Positions 1 to 12,657 of a DNA stretch of 60,000 nt are shown one piece after another; positions within the stretch are counted from its first letter, which is position 1; each line of letters starts with the position of its first letter. Both the position numbers and the translations under genes were made by a program. Source of the DNA: Polytrichum commune. Lineage: Eukaryota > Streptophyta > Polytrichopsida > Polytrichales > Polytrichaceae. Under the pieces are notes generated by a model. The model ran no database searches and was not told the DNA's origin. It worked only from the letters and a program-made list of their open reading frames with translations. The stretch is taken from the NCBI GenBank assembly GCA_950295325.1, contig OX485807.1, forward strand, positions 1,988,501 to 2,048,500, written 5' to 3'.

Positions 1-531
1 GTCAAGTTAGTGGTTGCTTGCATAATATTGCATTTGAATGTTGAAGCTCTTACTCGAGAAGATCACAAAATGGTCTAGATTATGATTTTTGTTTATGCTT
101 GACGTATGTATTGTGTGTAACAAAACTAGATTGTTAAATTCCAATTATTTTGAAAGTTTAACACTTCCCACTTCACATGATTGCAATCATTTTCAATGGT
201 CATTGTTTGGACATGTTATTGATAGGAAGGCTTGATTTCCAATTTTCTCATATTTGTTGAAAGTCTTGTTGGTTTTAGGTTTTAAAGGGAAGTGTGTACC
301 AAGTTAGAGGTAGGCCTTACCCCATTGGTTGCACCTTTGGATGTATACCGTTAGTGGCGTCATGAACACCTTAATTTTGACATTTTTATTTGGTTAATTC
401 TAAAAGGTTCAATGATTATGGAAATTGTTTCATAATTTCTAAATATGTTTCATGTTTTAAATTAGACCTCACTTGTGATTTTGAAGCTTATATCTCCCTG
501 ATGATATAGCTTAAAGTAGTGGGTTGTGTTT
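1..531. other. 5' flank of receptor gene A
   Basis: AT-rich sequence with no supportable gene. It is conserved in copy B (29393-29925) with scattered substitutions and small indels. It presumably holds the promoter of the downstream receptor gene, but I cannot identify a convincing TATA box or transcription start. Confidence 0.4.
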
Positions 532-582
532 ATGAGTGGCTTATCAAGCCAAGACCTTCATGGCATGATAGCTTTCATAGAG
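532..582 (+). other. Candidate first coding exon of receptor gene A
   Basis: The next exon is preceded by a clear acceptor (TTGCATGCAG at 1369-1378), so an upstream exon is expected. The ATG at 532 opens 17 codons (MSGLSSQDLHGMIAFIE) followed by GT. Spliced in phase 0, these would extend the amphipathic N-terminal helix that starts VVMYKHSKLWE. The donor (GTCTGT) is a poor match to consensus, and the flanks are as conserved between copies as the exon, so conservation does not prove coding. Confidence 0.4.
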
Positions 583-3500
583 GTCTGTAATGAAAATTTA
601 ATGTCAAGATATGCAAATCATACTACGATCCTTCATCCTAATACCAAATTAGCTAAAAATATCGTTTAAATGTAACGACTTGAACTTCACAATGGCTACA
701 AAGTGTGGTAATTGTTAACATGTGAAGAATGCACAATGTGGTATTTTTAACTTGGGAAATTGGTGAACGAGCAATAGTGTAATTTCACTAATTTGTGGAA
801 TCTAGTGCATGTGAATGGTTGCTATGGATGTGCATGGCTTGGGGAGGTCACACTTTGTGAGATATGAAAAACCACATAACAAAAAATATAGGATGCAATA
901 AAAGTTGAAGTAGTGAAATATATAAAACAATTAACATAAGTGAAGGGCATTAGAAACTGTTTTGAGAATATACTAAGTACATACCAATATTATTGGTCAA
1001 GTATATGGAATATCCCATGAACTTGTGCATTACTTCATATTGTATCATGCATAGGAATACCTTTTTATTGTACATGGTTATGAATATCCCTGCAAGGTGG
1101 TTCCTCCCAACCCCCTCCCCCCTCCATGCTCAAGGGGTTGATGGTTGTCAAGGGAATAGGCTTTGCTTCCCCAAAACGTCATGCGATCTAATAGATGGGG
1201 AAATAAATAAACAAGATTAACCTTATCTAGGCGTACTTGTAAGACATAGTTGACACTAACCGCAAATTTTTATTTCATATATATCACTTGATGTTTCAAT
1301 TTGTTACTTCTTTTGTGTAATTGTGAATTTATTTTTGGATGCAACATTGGCCCACATTAATTCCACTCTTGCATGCAGGTTGTCATGTATAAACATTCAA
1401 AGCTTTGGGAGATTTGTATAAGGACTAATAGTCACATACAAAAACATATGATTGAAGTTTGCAACTTTACATTGAATCAAAATCAATGTTTATATCTAGC
1501 CCAAAAGCTTGAGGAAATCATCAAAAACATACATGGTATCATTTCTCATATTGATGAGTTTCCCAATAGTTTTGATCTCCTCTTGAAGGAGTTGTTACAA
1601 ATCATCGAGAAGGCCAAGTTGTTGGTAGATCAATGTTGTAGTCATAAATGGTATCATGTAGCACTTCTCCAAATCAACAATGAAGAGGCATTTGAAGACT
1701 TGTTCATGGATTTGGAGCATTGTTATGATGATATTTTCCAACACGCAAAAGACCAATGGGGGGAAGAAATGGAGGTCCATTTTGATTACCATCGTGTGAG
1801 ATTTTTGCCATCCACAAAGAGATTAAAGATGGTAAATGATGATAAACATGCATTCAGGAGAAAGCTAGAAGCAACAATAGAAACATCGCAACCTTTACAT
1901 GAAAACAACAACTTTGAAGAGGAATTTAAAATTGCGGTCCATTTGTTGAAAAGGTTTGAAAAACCAACAAATTTTGCAATTGATATATCCCATTTTGAGG
2001 GTTGGGGATGTATGGATCCGATCGGACAAGGTCAACACGGAGTTGTCCAAAAAACAAGTTGGTTTGGCTTTCCATGTGCAAAGAAGGTGCAAATGTGGGT
2101 TGAGTCTATAAATGGTGCAGATAAGATTTTCAAGAATGAGGTTGCCATACTTGCAGGCGCAAATCATCCAAACATTGTGAAGTTCATAGGTTGTGGTTTA
2201 AACCCAAAGGAGTGTATTTCTTTTATTTCTTTGGAGCTCATGGATACAAACCTTGGCAGTCTAATTCAAGAGCTATCAAAGAATGGAAAAAGAATGCCAT
2301 TTGCAATTCAGGTGGCAATGGACATCATCCTACAGATTGCCAAAGGCATGAGCTATCTCCACAAAAATAATATTGCACATCGAGATTTAAAACCAACCAA
2401 TGTATTGGTGAATCGATTTGCAGTGGAGGATTTGCGAAATGACAATCACGTGATTGTCAAATTGGCCGATTTTGGTCTATCCAAAATGAATGTGAATGGC
2501 GACACCTCCGACCATTTAAGCCAAGGTGTAGGGACCATATCCTACAAAGCACCAGAGCTTTTCCAAAAAGTGAAGATGGATAAAAGGAAGGTGGACAAAG
2601 TGAATGCACATCAAGCTGATGTATATAGTTTTGGTATCATGTGTTCAACAATACTCTCAGGACAAGACCCATTTACAAGTTTCGAAAATCTTCTTGCAAG
2701 GTTAAGATCAGGTGAAAGACCACATTTGCCCGACAGTTGCCCGAAGACATTGGTTTCTTTGATCGAAGATTGTTGGTTATTGGATCGAACAAAGAGACCC
2801 AACTTTGAAGAGATTTGCAAAATTCTAAGAGACTTGAAAAGCTTTGTTTTGAAAACAACTAATGTAAATAGAATCCATGAGGTGAAAAAGAAGAAATCTA
2901 TTTTCAAAAGGATTAAAAAGCTCCCTCAAAATGCGACGTCATACATTCACAATTATTTTTCGCAAACGTTGAATTTGGAGGCAATCAATAGAATTGACAA
3001 CAACCAAAGTCGACAAACACGTCAAATTCTTCCAAAGGTAACCACTCAAATAATTTCTTCATCACATTCGTGAAGATCCATTGAATGGGTTCCTTAGGGC
3101 ATATAAACAATATACTAATTGTAATTTTATTACATTTTAATTACCATGTATAGAGGTTGACATAGCTCGTGCAAATTTCATGTCATTTGGCTTGAATGAG
3201 CTATGTCAAAATTGAAGTGCAATCTACACATTTTCATATATTGTGTCTTATGTTTTGCACATTTTAATTAAATAGTTTCCATAATATTGTGGTTGTAAAA
3301 CGTCATGACATAGTGATGCGTAAGGTGCAACATTTTAAGATCCTTTGTATGTAGATCGACCCCTCATTCAATTGGATTCTTGAGGATTGCCTATTGCAGG
3401 ATTCGCAACGGTTTGTACCAGCATGGGCGACCCAAATATTTCCATCACAAGTGCGTTCAACACCAATTTTACCTTCACTTCCAACTTGTTTTGTAAATAT

Positions 3501-6500
3501 TGATGAAAGAGTGTTAAAAGTGTTACTTCACCTCGAATCAAACCAATATGTGGGCATTGTTGGAATGGGTGGAAGTGGAAAAACCACCTTGACGAAGGCC
3601 ATTCTTCATCATGTGTATAGGGACTTTGAAGCAACAAGCTTTGTTGGGAACATGAAAGACTGCAACAATATTTTGGATATACAAAGGCATTTATTGAAGG
3701 ATCTCAAGTGTGAAAAAATCATTACCAACATTGATCAAGGGTCCAAGTATTTAAAAGACATACTTGAAAATAAAAAGGTTTTTGTTGTCTTGGATGATAT
3801 TGGCTCTCATGAACAACTCCATGCATTGGTTTCACCTACAATGTTATTTGCTAGTGGCAGTAAGGTGATTGCCACAAGTCGTAACTGGCAAGATTTGAAA
3901 ACAATTATTCCAAAAAAAGGGAAAATGGAAATGGAATTTTTTGACAAAGAACAAGCTAAAGAGTTGTTCTACAAGCATGCATTCCCTAACCAACAACCTC
4001 AACACCCGGACTTTGAGAAAGCTGCAAACAAAATCATCGAAGCATGTAGTGGCTCACCTTTGAGCTTGGAGGTTTTAGGAAGCTATTTGTGTGGAGTTCA
4101 AAGGTTGCGAATTTGGAATGGTGCATTGCAAAGGTTGAGGAAGGGAAAATTTCTAAGTGGTAGTCAAGAAAATGATAGAATATGGAGGACATTGAGGATA
4201 AGTTATGATAGTTTGAATGAAGAGGAAAAGGAAATATTTTTGGACATCGCTTGTTTTTTTTGCCGTGATGTCCTTCAAAATGGGATGCAAAAGGAAATGG
4301 CCCTCAAAATATGGGATTGCAATGAGGTTGAAGCAGAACTTGCACTTTTGAATCTCAAAGACCGAAGTTTGGTGCAAATTGATAAAGACGGGACATTGGC
4401 AATGCACGATCAGTTGCGTGACATGGGCCGCATGATAGCATGCCAAGAGCGATCGGAAAAACCAAGAATATGGAACACCTATGAACTTGAGCGCAATGTT
4501 CATGCACAAACAATGGTAAACAATGGCAAATTGTTCATCTTTTATTCTAGTTGTTTCAATAACACCAAATGCATATAGTTGATGTAAATCATGTTAATAA
4601 TCATATTTGGTGGTTATTGCAGGTGTTAAAAAATGCGGAAGGTCTTCATATAGATGGATCAAATTGCAATGATATATGCAAAATACATACTCCTTTGGTT
4701 TCACTCAGGCTATTGAATATTGACAATTGTAAAGAAATCGAGTCAATCTTTGATACAATTAAGGACGCTAAGAGACTAAGGTGGATGCGTGTATGCATGC
4801 AAGGTGATAAGGGTCAAGGAGTTACAAAGCTTCCACCAACTTTTTTCTTTTGTTTTACGCAACTATGTGTGTTGGAGATGAAAGGATTTGTTGAAGTGGT
4901 ACACATTCCACCAGAAATTGGTAATCTCGAAAAGTTAGAGTACCTCATATTATCAGATTTCAAATCATTGGCAGAGTTGCCACTATCCATCGGTTCATTA
5001 ACAAATTTGGTGGTCATAAACTTAGAAGGATGTTTAGGAATAAAGAAACTGCCAAGGACATTAGCAAATTTGGGTTCATTGGCTACATTGAAGTTGAAGA
5101 ACTGTAAAAACTTGAAGGAATTGCCAGAGATGTTGGGCAACTTAAGGTCATTGGCTACATTGGACTTGTCCGAATGTGTGAACTTGAAGGATTTGCCACA
5201 TACGCTAGGCAACTTGAGTTCATTGGTTATGTTGGACTTGTCGTATTGTTCGAACTTGCAGGAATTGCCGCAGACATTGGGCAACTTAACTTCATTGGCT
5301 ACATTGGACTTGTCCGAATGTGGGAACTTGAAGGAATTGCCGGAGACGTTGGGCAACTTGAGTTCATTGGCTACATTGGACTTGTTCGGATGGGAGAACT
5401 TGAAGGAATTGCCGGAGACGTTGGGCAACTTGAGTTCATTGGCTACATTGAACTTGTCCGGATGTGGGAACTTGAAGGAATTGCCAGAGACGTTGGGCAA
5501 CTTGAGTTCATTGGTTATGTTAGATTTGTCCGAATGTGAGAACTTGAAGGAATTGCCGGAGACGTTGGGCAACTTGAGTTCATTGGTTACGTTGGACTTG
5601 TGGAAATGTGAGAACTTGAAGGAATTGCCGGAGACGTTGGGCAACTTGAGTGTATTGGCTACATTGAACTTGTGGAAATGTAAGAACTTGAACGAATTGC
5701 CGGAGACGTTGGGCAACTTGAGTTCATTGGCTACATTGAACTTGTCCGGATGTGAGAACTTGAAGGAATTGCCGCAAACATTGGGCAACTTGACTTCATT
5801 GACTACATTGCACTTGTTGGATTGTGAGAACTTGAAGGAATTGCCGGAGACGTTGGGCAACTTGTGTTCATTGACTACATTGAACTTGTCATATTGTTCG
5901 AACTTGAAGGAATTGCCAGAGACGTTGGGCAACTTGAATTCATTGGCTACATTGAACTTGTACGGATGTGGGAACTTGAAGGAATTGCCGGAGACGTTGG
6001 GCAACTTGTGTTCATTGACTACATTGAACTTGTGGAAATGTGAGAATTTGAAGGAATTGCTGGAGACGTTGGGCAACTTGAGTTCATTGGCTACATTGAA
6101 GTTGTGGAACTGTGAGAACTTGAAGGAATTGCCGGAGACGTTGGGCAACTTGAGTGTATTGGCTACATTGAAGTTGTGGAAATGTCAGAACTTGAAGGAA
6201 TTGCCGGAGACGTTGGGCAACTTGAGTGTATTGGCTACATTGAACTTGTGGAAATGTAAGAACATGATGGCACTGCCACAGTCCTTGGGCAACTTGACAT
6301 CATTGGTTATGTTGGACTTGTCCGAATGTGAGAACTTGAAGGAATTGCCGGAGACGTTGGGCAACTTGAGTTCATTGGCTACATTGGACTTGTCCAGATG
6401 TAAGAACTTGAAGGAATGGCCGGAGACGTTTGGCAACTTGAGTTCATTGACTACATTGAACTTGTCATATTGTTCGAACTTGAAGGAATTGCCGGAGACA

Positions 6501-7820
6501 TTGGGCAACTTGAGTTCATTGGCTACATTGAACTTGTTCTATTGTTCGAACTTGAAGGAATTGCCGGAGACGTTGGGCAACTTGAGTTCATTGACTACAT
6601 TGAACTTGTCCGGATGTGGGAACTTGAAGGAATTGCCGGAGACGTTGGGCAACTTGAGTTCATTGGCTACATTGAACTTGTCCGAATGTGAGAACTTGAA
6701 GGAATTGCCGGAGACGTTGAGCAACTTGAGTTCATTGACTACATTGGACTTGTCCGATTGTGAGAACTTGAAGGAATTGCCGGAGACGTTGGGCAACTTG
6801 AGTTCATTGGCTATATTGAACTTGTCCGGATTTGAGAACTTGAAGGAATTGCTGGAGACGCTGGGCAACTTAAGGTCATTGGCTACATTGAACTTGTCCG
6901 GATGTGAGAACTTGAAGGAATTGCCGGAGACGTTGGGCAACTTGACATCATTGGCTACGTTGAAGTTGTCGAAATGTAAGAACTTGAAGGAATTACCGGT
7001 GTCGTTGGGCAACTTGAGTTCATTGGCTACATTGGATTTGTGGTATTGTGAGAATTTGATGGAATTGCCAGAGACATTGGGTAATTTGAGTTCATTGGCT
7101 ACATTGAAATTGAAGAATTGTAAGAACTTGAAGGAATTGCCGCAAACATTGGGCAACTTGAGTTCATTGGTTAAATTGGAGATGACAGATTGTGAAGATG
7201 TGAAGGAAAATTTGCTTACAACATCAAGACAATTGTGTTCTTTGACTTCACTCAACTTGGAATATTGTACTTCTTTGAAGGAATTGCCAATATCATTGGA
7301 GGAGAACATGTCTTCTATGAGTTCACTCAGACTATATGGTTGTGAATCCTTAATTAAGTTACCATGCAACTTGGGGACTATGATATCTTTGACGTCTTTG
7401 TGCTTGGGATTTTGTAGAAATTTAACAGAGTTACCACAAACATTAGGTCAAATAAAGACCTTGATTACTCTTGATTTGGGATTTTGTAAACAACTGAAGC
7501 GACTACCAAATACTTTGAGCAACCTGACATCTTTGAAAACTCTAGATTTGCGTTGTTGCGTGAGCTTAATGGAGTTACCAGAGACGTTAGGGAACTTGAC
7601 ATCCTTGGAAACCCTCACCATACATGCATGCGTTGGCTTGAAGAATTTGCCACATACCATTGGAAACTTGGTTTCTTTGGTTGCTTTCGACTGTGGTTCT
7701 TGTGTGAACTTAGAAACATTACCAGAGACCATGAAGAAGATGACATTGTTGAAGACCGTAGTGACAACTCAATGCCCAAAATTAAAAGTTGTGCACATGA
7801 AATTGAAAAACATTGTATAG
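532..7820 (+). CDS. Kinase-NB-ARC-LRR immune receptor (PNL class), copy A
   Basis: Predicted intracellular immune receptor. Proposed exons are 532-582 (tentative), 1379-3037, 3400-4515 and 4623-7820. All junctions are phase 0 with GT...AG borders, giving about 2007 residues. The kinase lies at about residues 225-495: glycine loop GQGQHGVV near 233, HRDLKPTN near 351, DFG near 381, then an APE motif. NB-ARC lies at 571-942: P-loop GMGGSGKTT near 625, kinase-2 FVVLDDIG, GSPLSL in the GLPL position, FLDIACFF and MHDQ near 905. About 40 LRR units of 24 residues follow. All catalytic and nucleotide-binding motifs look intact. The FLDIACFF and MHDQLRDMG stretches resemble the TIR-type NB-ARC subclass, although a kinase replaces TIR. 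If exon 1 is wrong, Met at 1385 is the next start. Intron borders are inferred from splice signals and frame; domain calls are secure. Confidence 0.9.
1379..3037 (+). other. Kinase exon of receptor A
   Basis: One 553-codon exon. It holds a helical N-terminal domain of about 200 residues without a recognised name, then a complete protein kinase domain with glycine loop, HRDLKPTN catalytic loop, DFG and APE motifs. A basic linker (KKKSIFKRIKKLPQ) follows the kinase. The donor is AAG|GTAACC at 3037/3038. The lysine-rich linker could be a nuclear-localisation or membrane-contact patch, which is inference only. Confidence 0.88.
3157..3209. other. Perfect 12-bp inverted repeat in receptor A intron
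   Basis: TTGACATAGCTC at 3157-3168 and its exact complement GAGCTATGTCAA at 3198-3209 are separated by 29 bases inside the intron between the kinase and NB-ARC exons. Both arms are unchanged in copy B (32594-32605 and 32635-32646), where the loop has at least one change. Confidence 0.85.
3400..4515 (+). other. NB-ARC exon of receptor A
   Basis: A 372-codon exon between the acceptor CTATTGCAG (ends 3399) and the donor ATG|GTAAAC. It contains the whole nucleotide-binding switch: P-loop, RNBS-A-like FVGNMKD, kinase-2 VVLDDIG, RNBS-B GSKVIATSR, GLPL-like GSPLSLEVLG, RNBS-D-like FLDIACFF and MHDQ. Only two amino-acid changes separate it from copy B. Confidence 0.92.
4623..7820 (+). repeat. LRR exon of receptor A: about 40 LRR units, 72-bp period
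   Basis: After about 90 codons of linker, this exon is an almost uninterrupted array of 24-residue LRRs of the form LKELPETLGNLSSLATLxLxxCxN, each encoded by 72 bp. The central units (about 5100-7150) are nearly identical at DNA level. The first few units and the last eight or so (after about 7160) are diverged and act as caps. Variation concentrates at the two residues before the conserved Cys (SG, SE, SY, WK, WN, FY, WY) and the one after it. Confidence 0.95.
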
Positions 7821-8961
7821 CCGGGTGCCTTGAAGTTATTTGGTTGCATTATATACATGTCATGAGCATTATTTGGATGTATCTCAATGGATACAAAAGT
7901 TGACGATGACATGATACTTGTATTCATATATTGGGCGGTGTGCATGCACTTTGGGACTGATTCCATGTACAATGGCAAAATGAGCTTCATTATAGAGAAT
8001 TATAATGAACAACATGTTGAGGTTTGAAAGGAAATTAAACTAGAGAGATATTCAAAGTTGTGGTAAGTCACACCCTCGTTGTTCTAGAAGTTTATTCATT
8101 AATGTACCAAATACATATCCTCATGTTTTGGTGAACATTGTTTAGAACCATATGTTATTGTTGCAATCTAAGAATTTGATGTTGATTATCATTATTAGTC
8201 TATCAAAAAATTTATTTTTATATTATTATTATTATTTAAATTTATTGGGGTCCATTGACGTGAATAAAGGTCACCTGGGAGTAACTATCATCTATGTTGA
8301 GGTCATTGATGTAAGAGTAGGACATCTCACTTGGTGCAACTTTCATTAACAATGTTCTATTGATTATGGATAAATCCTCGAGAAGCCCTCTAACCAACAA
8401 TCATGTTTGCAGGTGAGCTTCCAAATTGCAATGAATAAAAGTCAAGCAATTGAGTCCTATTCATTTGAAAAAATTCAAGGCAGTTGGATACTTGGGCAAT
8501 ATCAATAATACACATGTGTAACCCTACTCTTCATAATTGCACAAAGGTATTTTGTTTCTAAAATTTTGGATGTAACAAGGGAGGACATGCAAAAATCCCC
8601 ACCTCTCTGCAAGATGGTGCAATCATATTCCTTTGTTGCATGACTCTTTAGAAGAACCTCTTATACTTGGCAATTGTTGATTGCTATTGAAATCTTGGAT
8701 TTCATGTAGGGGTCAGGAGGCGTCAATGACATGGATTTCACCAAAATTGATGAAGACTATGTACCCTAGCTTGAGCTCAACCATTGAACAATATAAGTTG
8801 TTTTACACTAGTTTAATATTTGGGGGGATCACACCCCCTTACATTTTGTAACCACATGCGATAATGGGGTATTTAATGGGGGGATATTTATGCACCTATC
8901 AATGTTTTTTTCCTCCCTATTTGTAGATATAAAGCTATTTTGATGTATTTTTAAGCACCCT
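7821..8961. other. 3' flank of receptor gene A
   Basis: No gene seen. It is shared with copy B (39202-40340). AATAAA hexamers occur near 8262 and 8435 and could serve polyadenylation. T-rich runs lie near 8215-8240. These are weak assignments. Confidence 0.4.
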
Positions 8962-11587
8962 GTATAGATTTTTGGTCTTGGAATAGTCATTTCCAAAATT
9001 TGATAGAGTGTGAACTTAAATAGTCAATCAGAATGTGAAGTGAACACTAATGTGAGAGATTAGTGATCAATTAGCGGAAATGAACCTAAAGTGATCCATT
9101 TAGTTCACTGAATCAGATTCTAAAAGAGGAAGTGTCTTTTGGGAATGACAATAGGCATGTGATGGAGTAAAGAGCCTCATGATATCTGGTCCCAAGAGAC
9201 AAGGAAGTTAACTCAGGGAGTATAGAGGAGAAAAGAAGGAGAGGGAGAGTTCAGTTCCTCTCGAGAAGAGAGTCTCCCTTGCCTTGTAGTTTTTTGAGCG
9301 GTTCCAGCTTGGGTGTGAAGCCCCTTTTGAATGTACATCTTACTCTACATAATATAATAGCGTGAAGCTATTTTGTTGATTATGAGTGTGAAGATTGAAT
9401 CTGTTGTGTGATGTTTGTTGTGAATCAATTAAGTCAATTGGTGCTTTCCTGGTTCGGGAAGAATCCGGAGAGGAGTTGAGTTACCTTACTCCTGTGAAGG
9501 GAGTAAGTTAATTGGTGAGTGATTTTAACTTCAGTAAGTATATCAGTTACAGAGAACGAGTGTGAAACTCTGGATCGAATTGTGAAGTCTTGGGAAGAGA
9601 TATCCTGGCGCGAATTACTGCAGTCTTAATTTCTCAATTGTGACTTACTGTTGTAAGTATGTGTTAGGAGTGACACTGTGTGAAACAGTTGTAGTGTCTC
9701 CATTCCAACATTCTTACTCTTGACCATAACTTACAAGTGGAATGTGAGATTTCACTGGGAGTAACTGCATCATTCAATTATGTGAATTTAGTAAGGGAAT
9801 TTATAGTGATCCTCTCGGTAAGAGAGAGAAAGAATCGTCCTTACATTGAAATATTCTCGGGGAATAATTATGAAGGAACTTGTGGGTGTGAAACCCGTAA
9901 TTGATATGCAAGTCCGAATTGGGAGCTTATCATGTCATAATCGAGTGAATGTGAAATTCATTCTTTCTGTGTGTATTCGGCCATGTGAATTGGTTGGATT
10001 AGTCTTAATCTATCTGATGTGAATTTATGCTGGACGTCTGAGAAACAATTTGTCATCTCTTTGGAAATTCTTATAAAACTGCAAGTTGAAATTGAAAACC
10101 TGTGAAAGGAGCGAATTCTTTTTACCCTTGTCTTGTGAGTGTCTGAGGTAAAACTGTGGGAAGCAGTTTAATCGTCTTAAAACCCCCAGGCTTACTTATG
10201 TTCATGAGCTGAATGAGGAATGCGAAATTCCACGAGGATAATTTTATGTCTTAGTGCTACAAATTCAATCGGAGTGAGAATCCAGCGTCACAACTCTCCA
10301 GATAAAAGAGAGAGAGAGTAGTGGAGATTACTTGAAGTGAATTCAGTGTGGTATCAATCCTGAAGTCGCATTTTCCGAGATCAGATTCATTCGGCAACCC
10401 AGGTGCTCATTGAGTGTAGGAAAACACCTGACCACACAAAGTTTGTCTGTAACTTCAAACGGCGAACAAAATTATGATTTCAGGGTAGAGATTCATTAGT
10501 GCAAATCAATTTTGAATTAAGTGCCGAGTTAGCAGGGTTAAATGAAGCTCTGAAAGTTTGCAGCAATGGAGTTTGCTAAATTGTAGTAGCAGTTACCGCC
10601 TTGAGAAAAGGGAGGAGGATTTAATCCGCGAAGCATTTGAGCGAAAATACTGCGCCTGGTGGAAAAGAAGAAAGAGTCGCGCGGGAGAGACGTGAGCCCA
10701 TTAACCCATATGGTTTGGGTGAGGTTAAAAGGGTAAGCTTATAAGGAGAAGGTACCTGCTCCAAATCTGAGAACAAGACGATTACTTGGATCTGGTTACT
10801 AGTTACTGGCTACTTGTTACTGTTACTAAGACTATGGACTTGCCCTCAAGACTCGTTACTTGGAACTGGTGACTGGTTCTTAAGACTATGGATGGTTACT
10901 CAGACTATGGCCGTGTTGTGTAGTCTATGGTCCTGTGATTTAGACGCTTACGCTTAGTTCCGGTCCGGTTCGCTTAGACGCTCACTAGGTTCCCGTCACT
11001 TGTAACTAGACTTTTGTAATTTATTATAATTCATTTTAAATACACTAAATTCCATTTGATAGTGTTGAGTCTAAGAAGACTAAAGTAACCATTTATGTTG
11101 GTGATGTTGAGTTTAATCACTTAATTCATTTACTTGGAAGTAGGAGTCATATGTAAGTGTGATGTTTTCTAACCTGTGGTATGGCCTATGGTCCTTGGTT
11201 ACTTATTTGAAGAGACTATGGTCATTACAAGGAGTTCTGGCCTTGTGTTTCTGAGACCATGGTGTAACCAAATGTCTATGGCTAAGCTGTGACTCCCTGA
11301 ATTGCAAAACACATTATAAGAGTGATGTTACTGACGAGAGTGGGTTGTAAGGGAGTGACTGGTTAATTGCATGTACTGCTGTGAGTGACCCTCAACCTTA
11401 ATTAAATCATTCCTAAAATTCACTTTAGAAGTCCTTTTACCTGTGTTTGTTGTCCTAAATTCACCTTAATTCCCTTGTGATCTATCAATTAACTTAATGG
11501 TGATCCCTAGATGTAACACCTGACACTCATTTGGTCTTCCCTGTGTGGTTTTCTTAATTGGAACCCAATCTAAAAACCTATCTACAT
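8962..11587. other. Copy-A-specific insertion, LTR-retrotransposon-like, non-coding
   Basis: This 2.6 kb is absent from copy B, which has different DNA at the same junction. It has almost no open frame (only a short one at its right edge). The stretch near 9300-9360 (a GGGTGTGAAGCCC motif followed by a GTACATC motif) recurs inverted at about 17505-17540, and 'gactatgg' motifs recur in both places. This suggests a family of non-coding LTR or LARD-like elements. Ends and target duplication could not be identified. TGTGAA is strikingly over-represented between 9000 and 10110. Confidence 0.4.
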
Positions 11588-12625
11588 CTAGTATGAGTAA
11601 ATTCTTATTTTCCCCATGACATAAGAGAAATGTACATAATACAAATTCAAACACATAAGTATATAAAATGCGATTCTTGAACTTGGTGAAGCCCATATAA
11701 ATTGTGCACAATAGCCATTGAGACCGCATGTCCTTGAAGGTTTAAGGACTAAACAAAAAGGAGATACAGTTGCCTTTTCATAATTTGGTCTGCTTCTTGA
11801 ATCATAACTTGCCTCTCAAAAGACATACCCCATTTCCTTCCAAATTTGGTCCATGAAATTATGTACATCTGGGGGTGAGAACTGTTGCATGCGAGCAAAC
11901 CTCTCATCAATCCAAACCAAGACCCTCCCTTTGTCTGTCTGTTTAGTTCCACTTCTATTGGATTCCATTGAGTAGTTTTTAGTAGATTGAAAACATAAAA
12001 GTGCATCTATACCAATGGAGATTGTGTCTCGACGTCAGAAACTGCTTGATCACAACAATTCGTCGATGGTTTGGTTATATACTCCTGCTTCATCGGCTGC
12101 TTCAAAGGAACTACATTCTTAGGTGCAAATATTGGAAATATCAAAAGTATACTGTCCAGGGAATTGAAGAAATGCATGTAATCTGATGCGGAAACTAATT
12201 CTCTTACACTGCCTCACATGATACATCACATAAATCCATGTCAGTGTTGTGAATTATATAGTAGTTGGGTTGTGTCCTTGAGGACTGATAGCTACACTCC
12301 ATGCTGTGAAGCACCACCCAGTGAAGAATTTGCTCAACCATCAGCATAATCATCAACAAAACCGTTTCACAGCACAAAACGGAAGAGTATGCTGATGGAA
12401 ATGTCCAAATAATCGAAGCCAGGGCTCACAATCTGTAGAGAGCTTTGACAACACCTGTCACAGGAGGAGGGAGGTGGTCTCGTGGAACTTACAAATCAGT
12501 ATCCTGTATGCCCTCAACTGGTTCTCGTAACTCACATATTTCCAACAACATCACTGCAGTCACCACACTAGCTTCATGTTCCGATCCGCTGGTGAAGAAT
12601 AACAATTTCACTACGAGGGTAATAC

Positions 12626-12657
<32 letters not shown>
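12626..12657. repeat. ATC microsatellite
   Basis: About 10.5 units of a trinucleotide run. The matching run in copy B (45103-45125) is exactly three units shorter. Confidence 0.95.

Larger units (their letters stand above)
1..8961 (+). repeat. Segmental duplication, copy A, block 1 (receptor gene block)
   Basis: This stretch is matched nearly base for base by 29393-40340 in the same orientation. Homology is already present at base 1, so the true left boundary lies outside the window. It stops abruptly near 8961, just after a shared stretch about a stretch of T and 'aagcaccct'. The block contains a complete kinase-NB-ARC-LRR gene with about 0.5 kb of 5' flank and 1.1 kb of 3' flank. Main differences between copies: 27 extra LRR units in copy B, and a roughly 50-bp local duplication in copy B near 30355-30405. 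Confidence 0.95.

Noticed and set aside
3038-3073. Direct read-through ending of the kinase exon, giving a stand-alone kinase
   Set aside because: The AAG|GTAACC donor and a phase-0 acceptor at 3399/3400 join it to NB-ARC in both copies. An intron-retained short form is possible but unproven.
5174-5539. Plus-strand frames inside the LRR exon in another phase
   Set aside because: Same periodicity effect. The domain content and splice signals support only the LRR frame.
11749-12006. 85-codon minus-strand frame identical in both copies
   Set aside because: The whole block is almost identical, so amino-acid identity carries no information. No domain is recognised.
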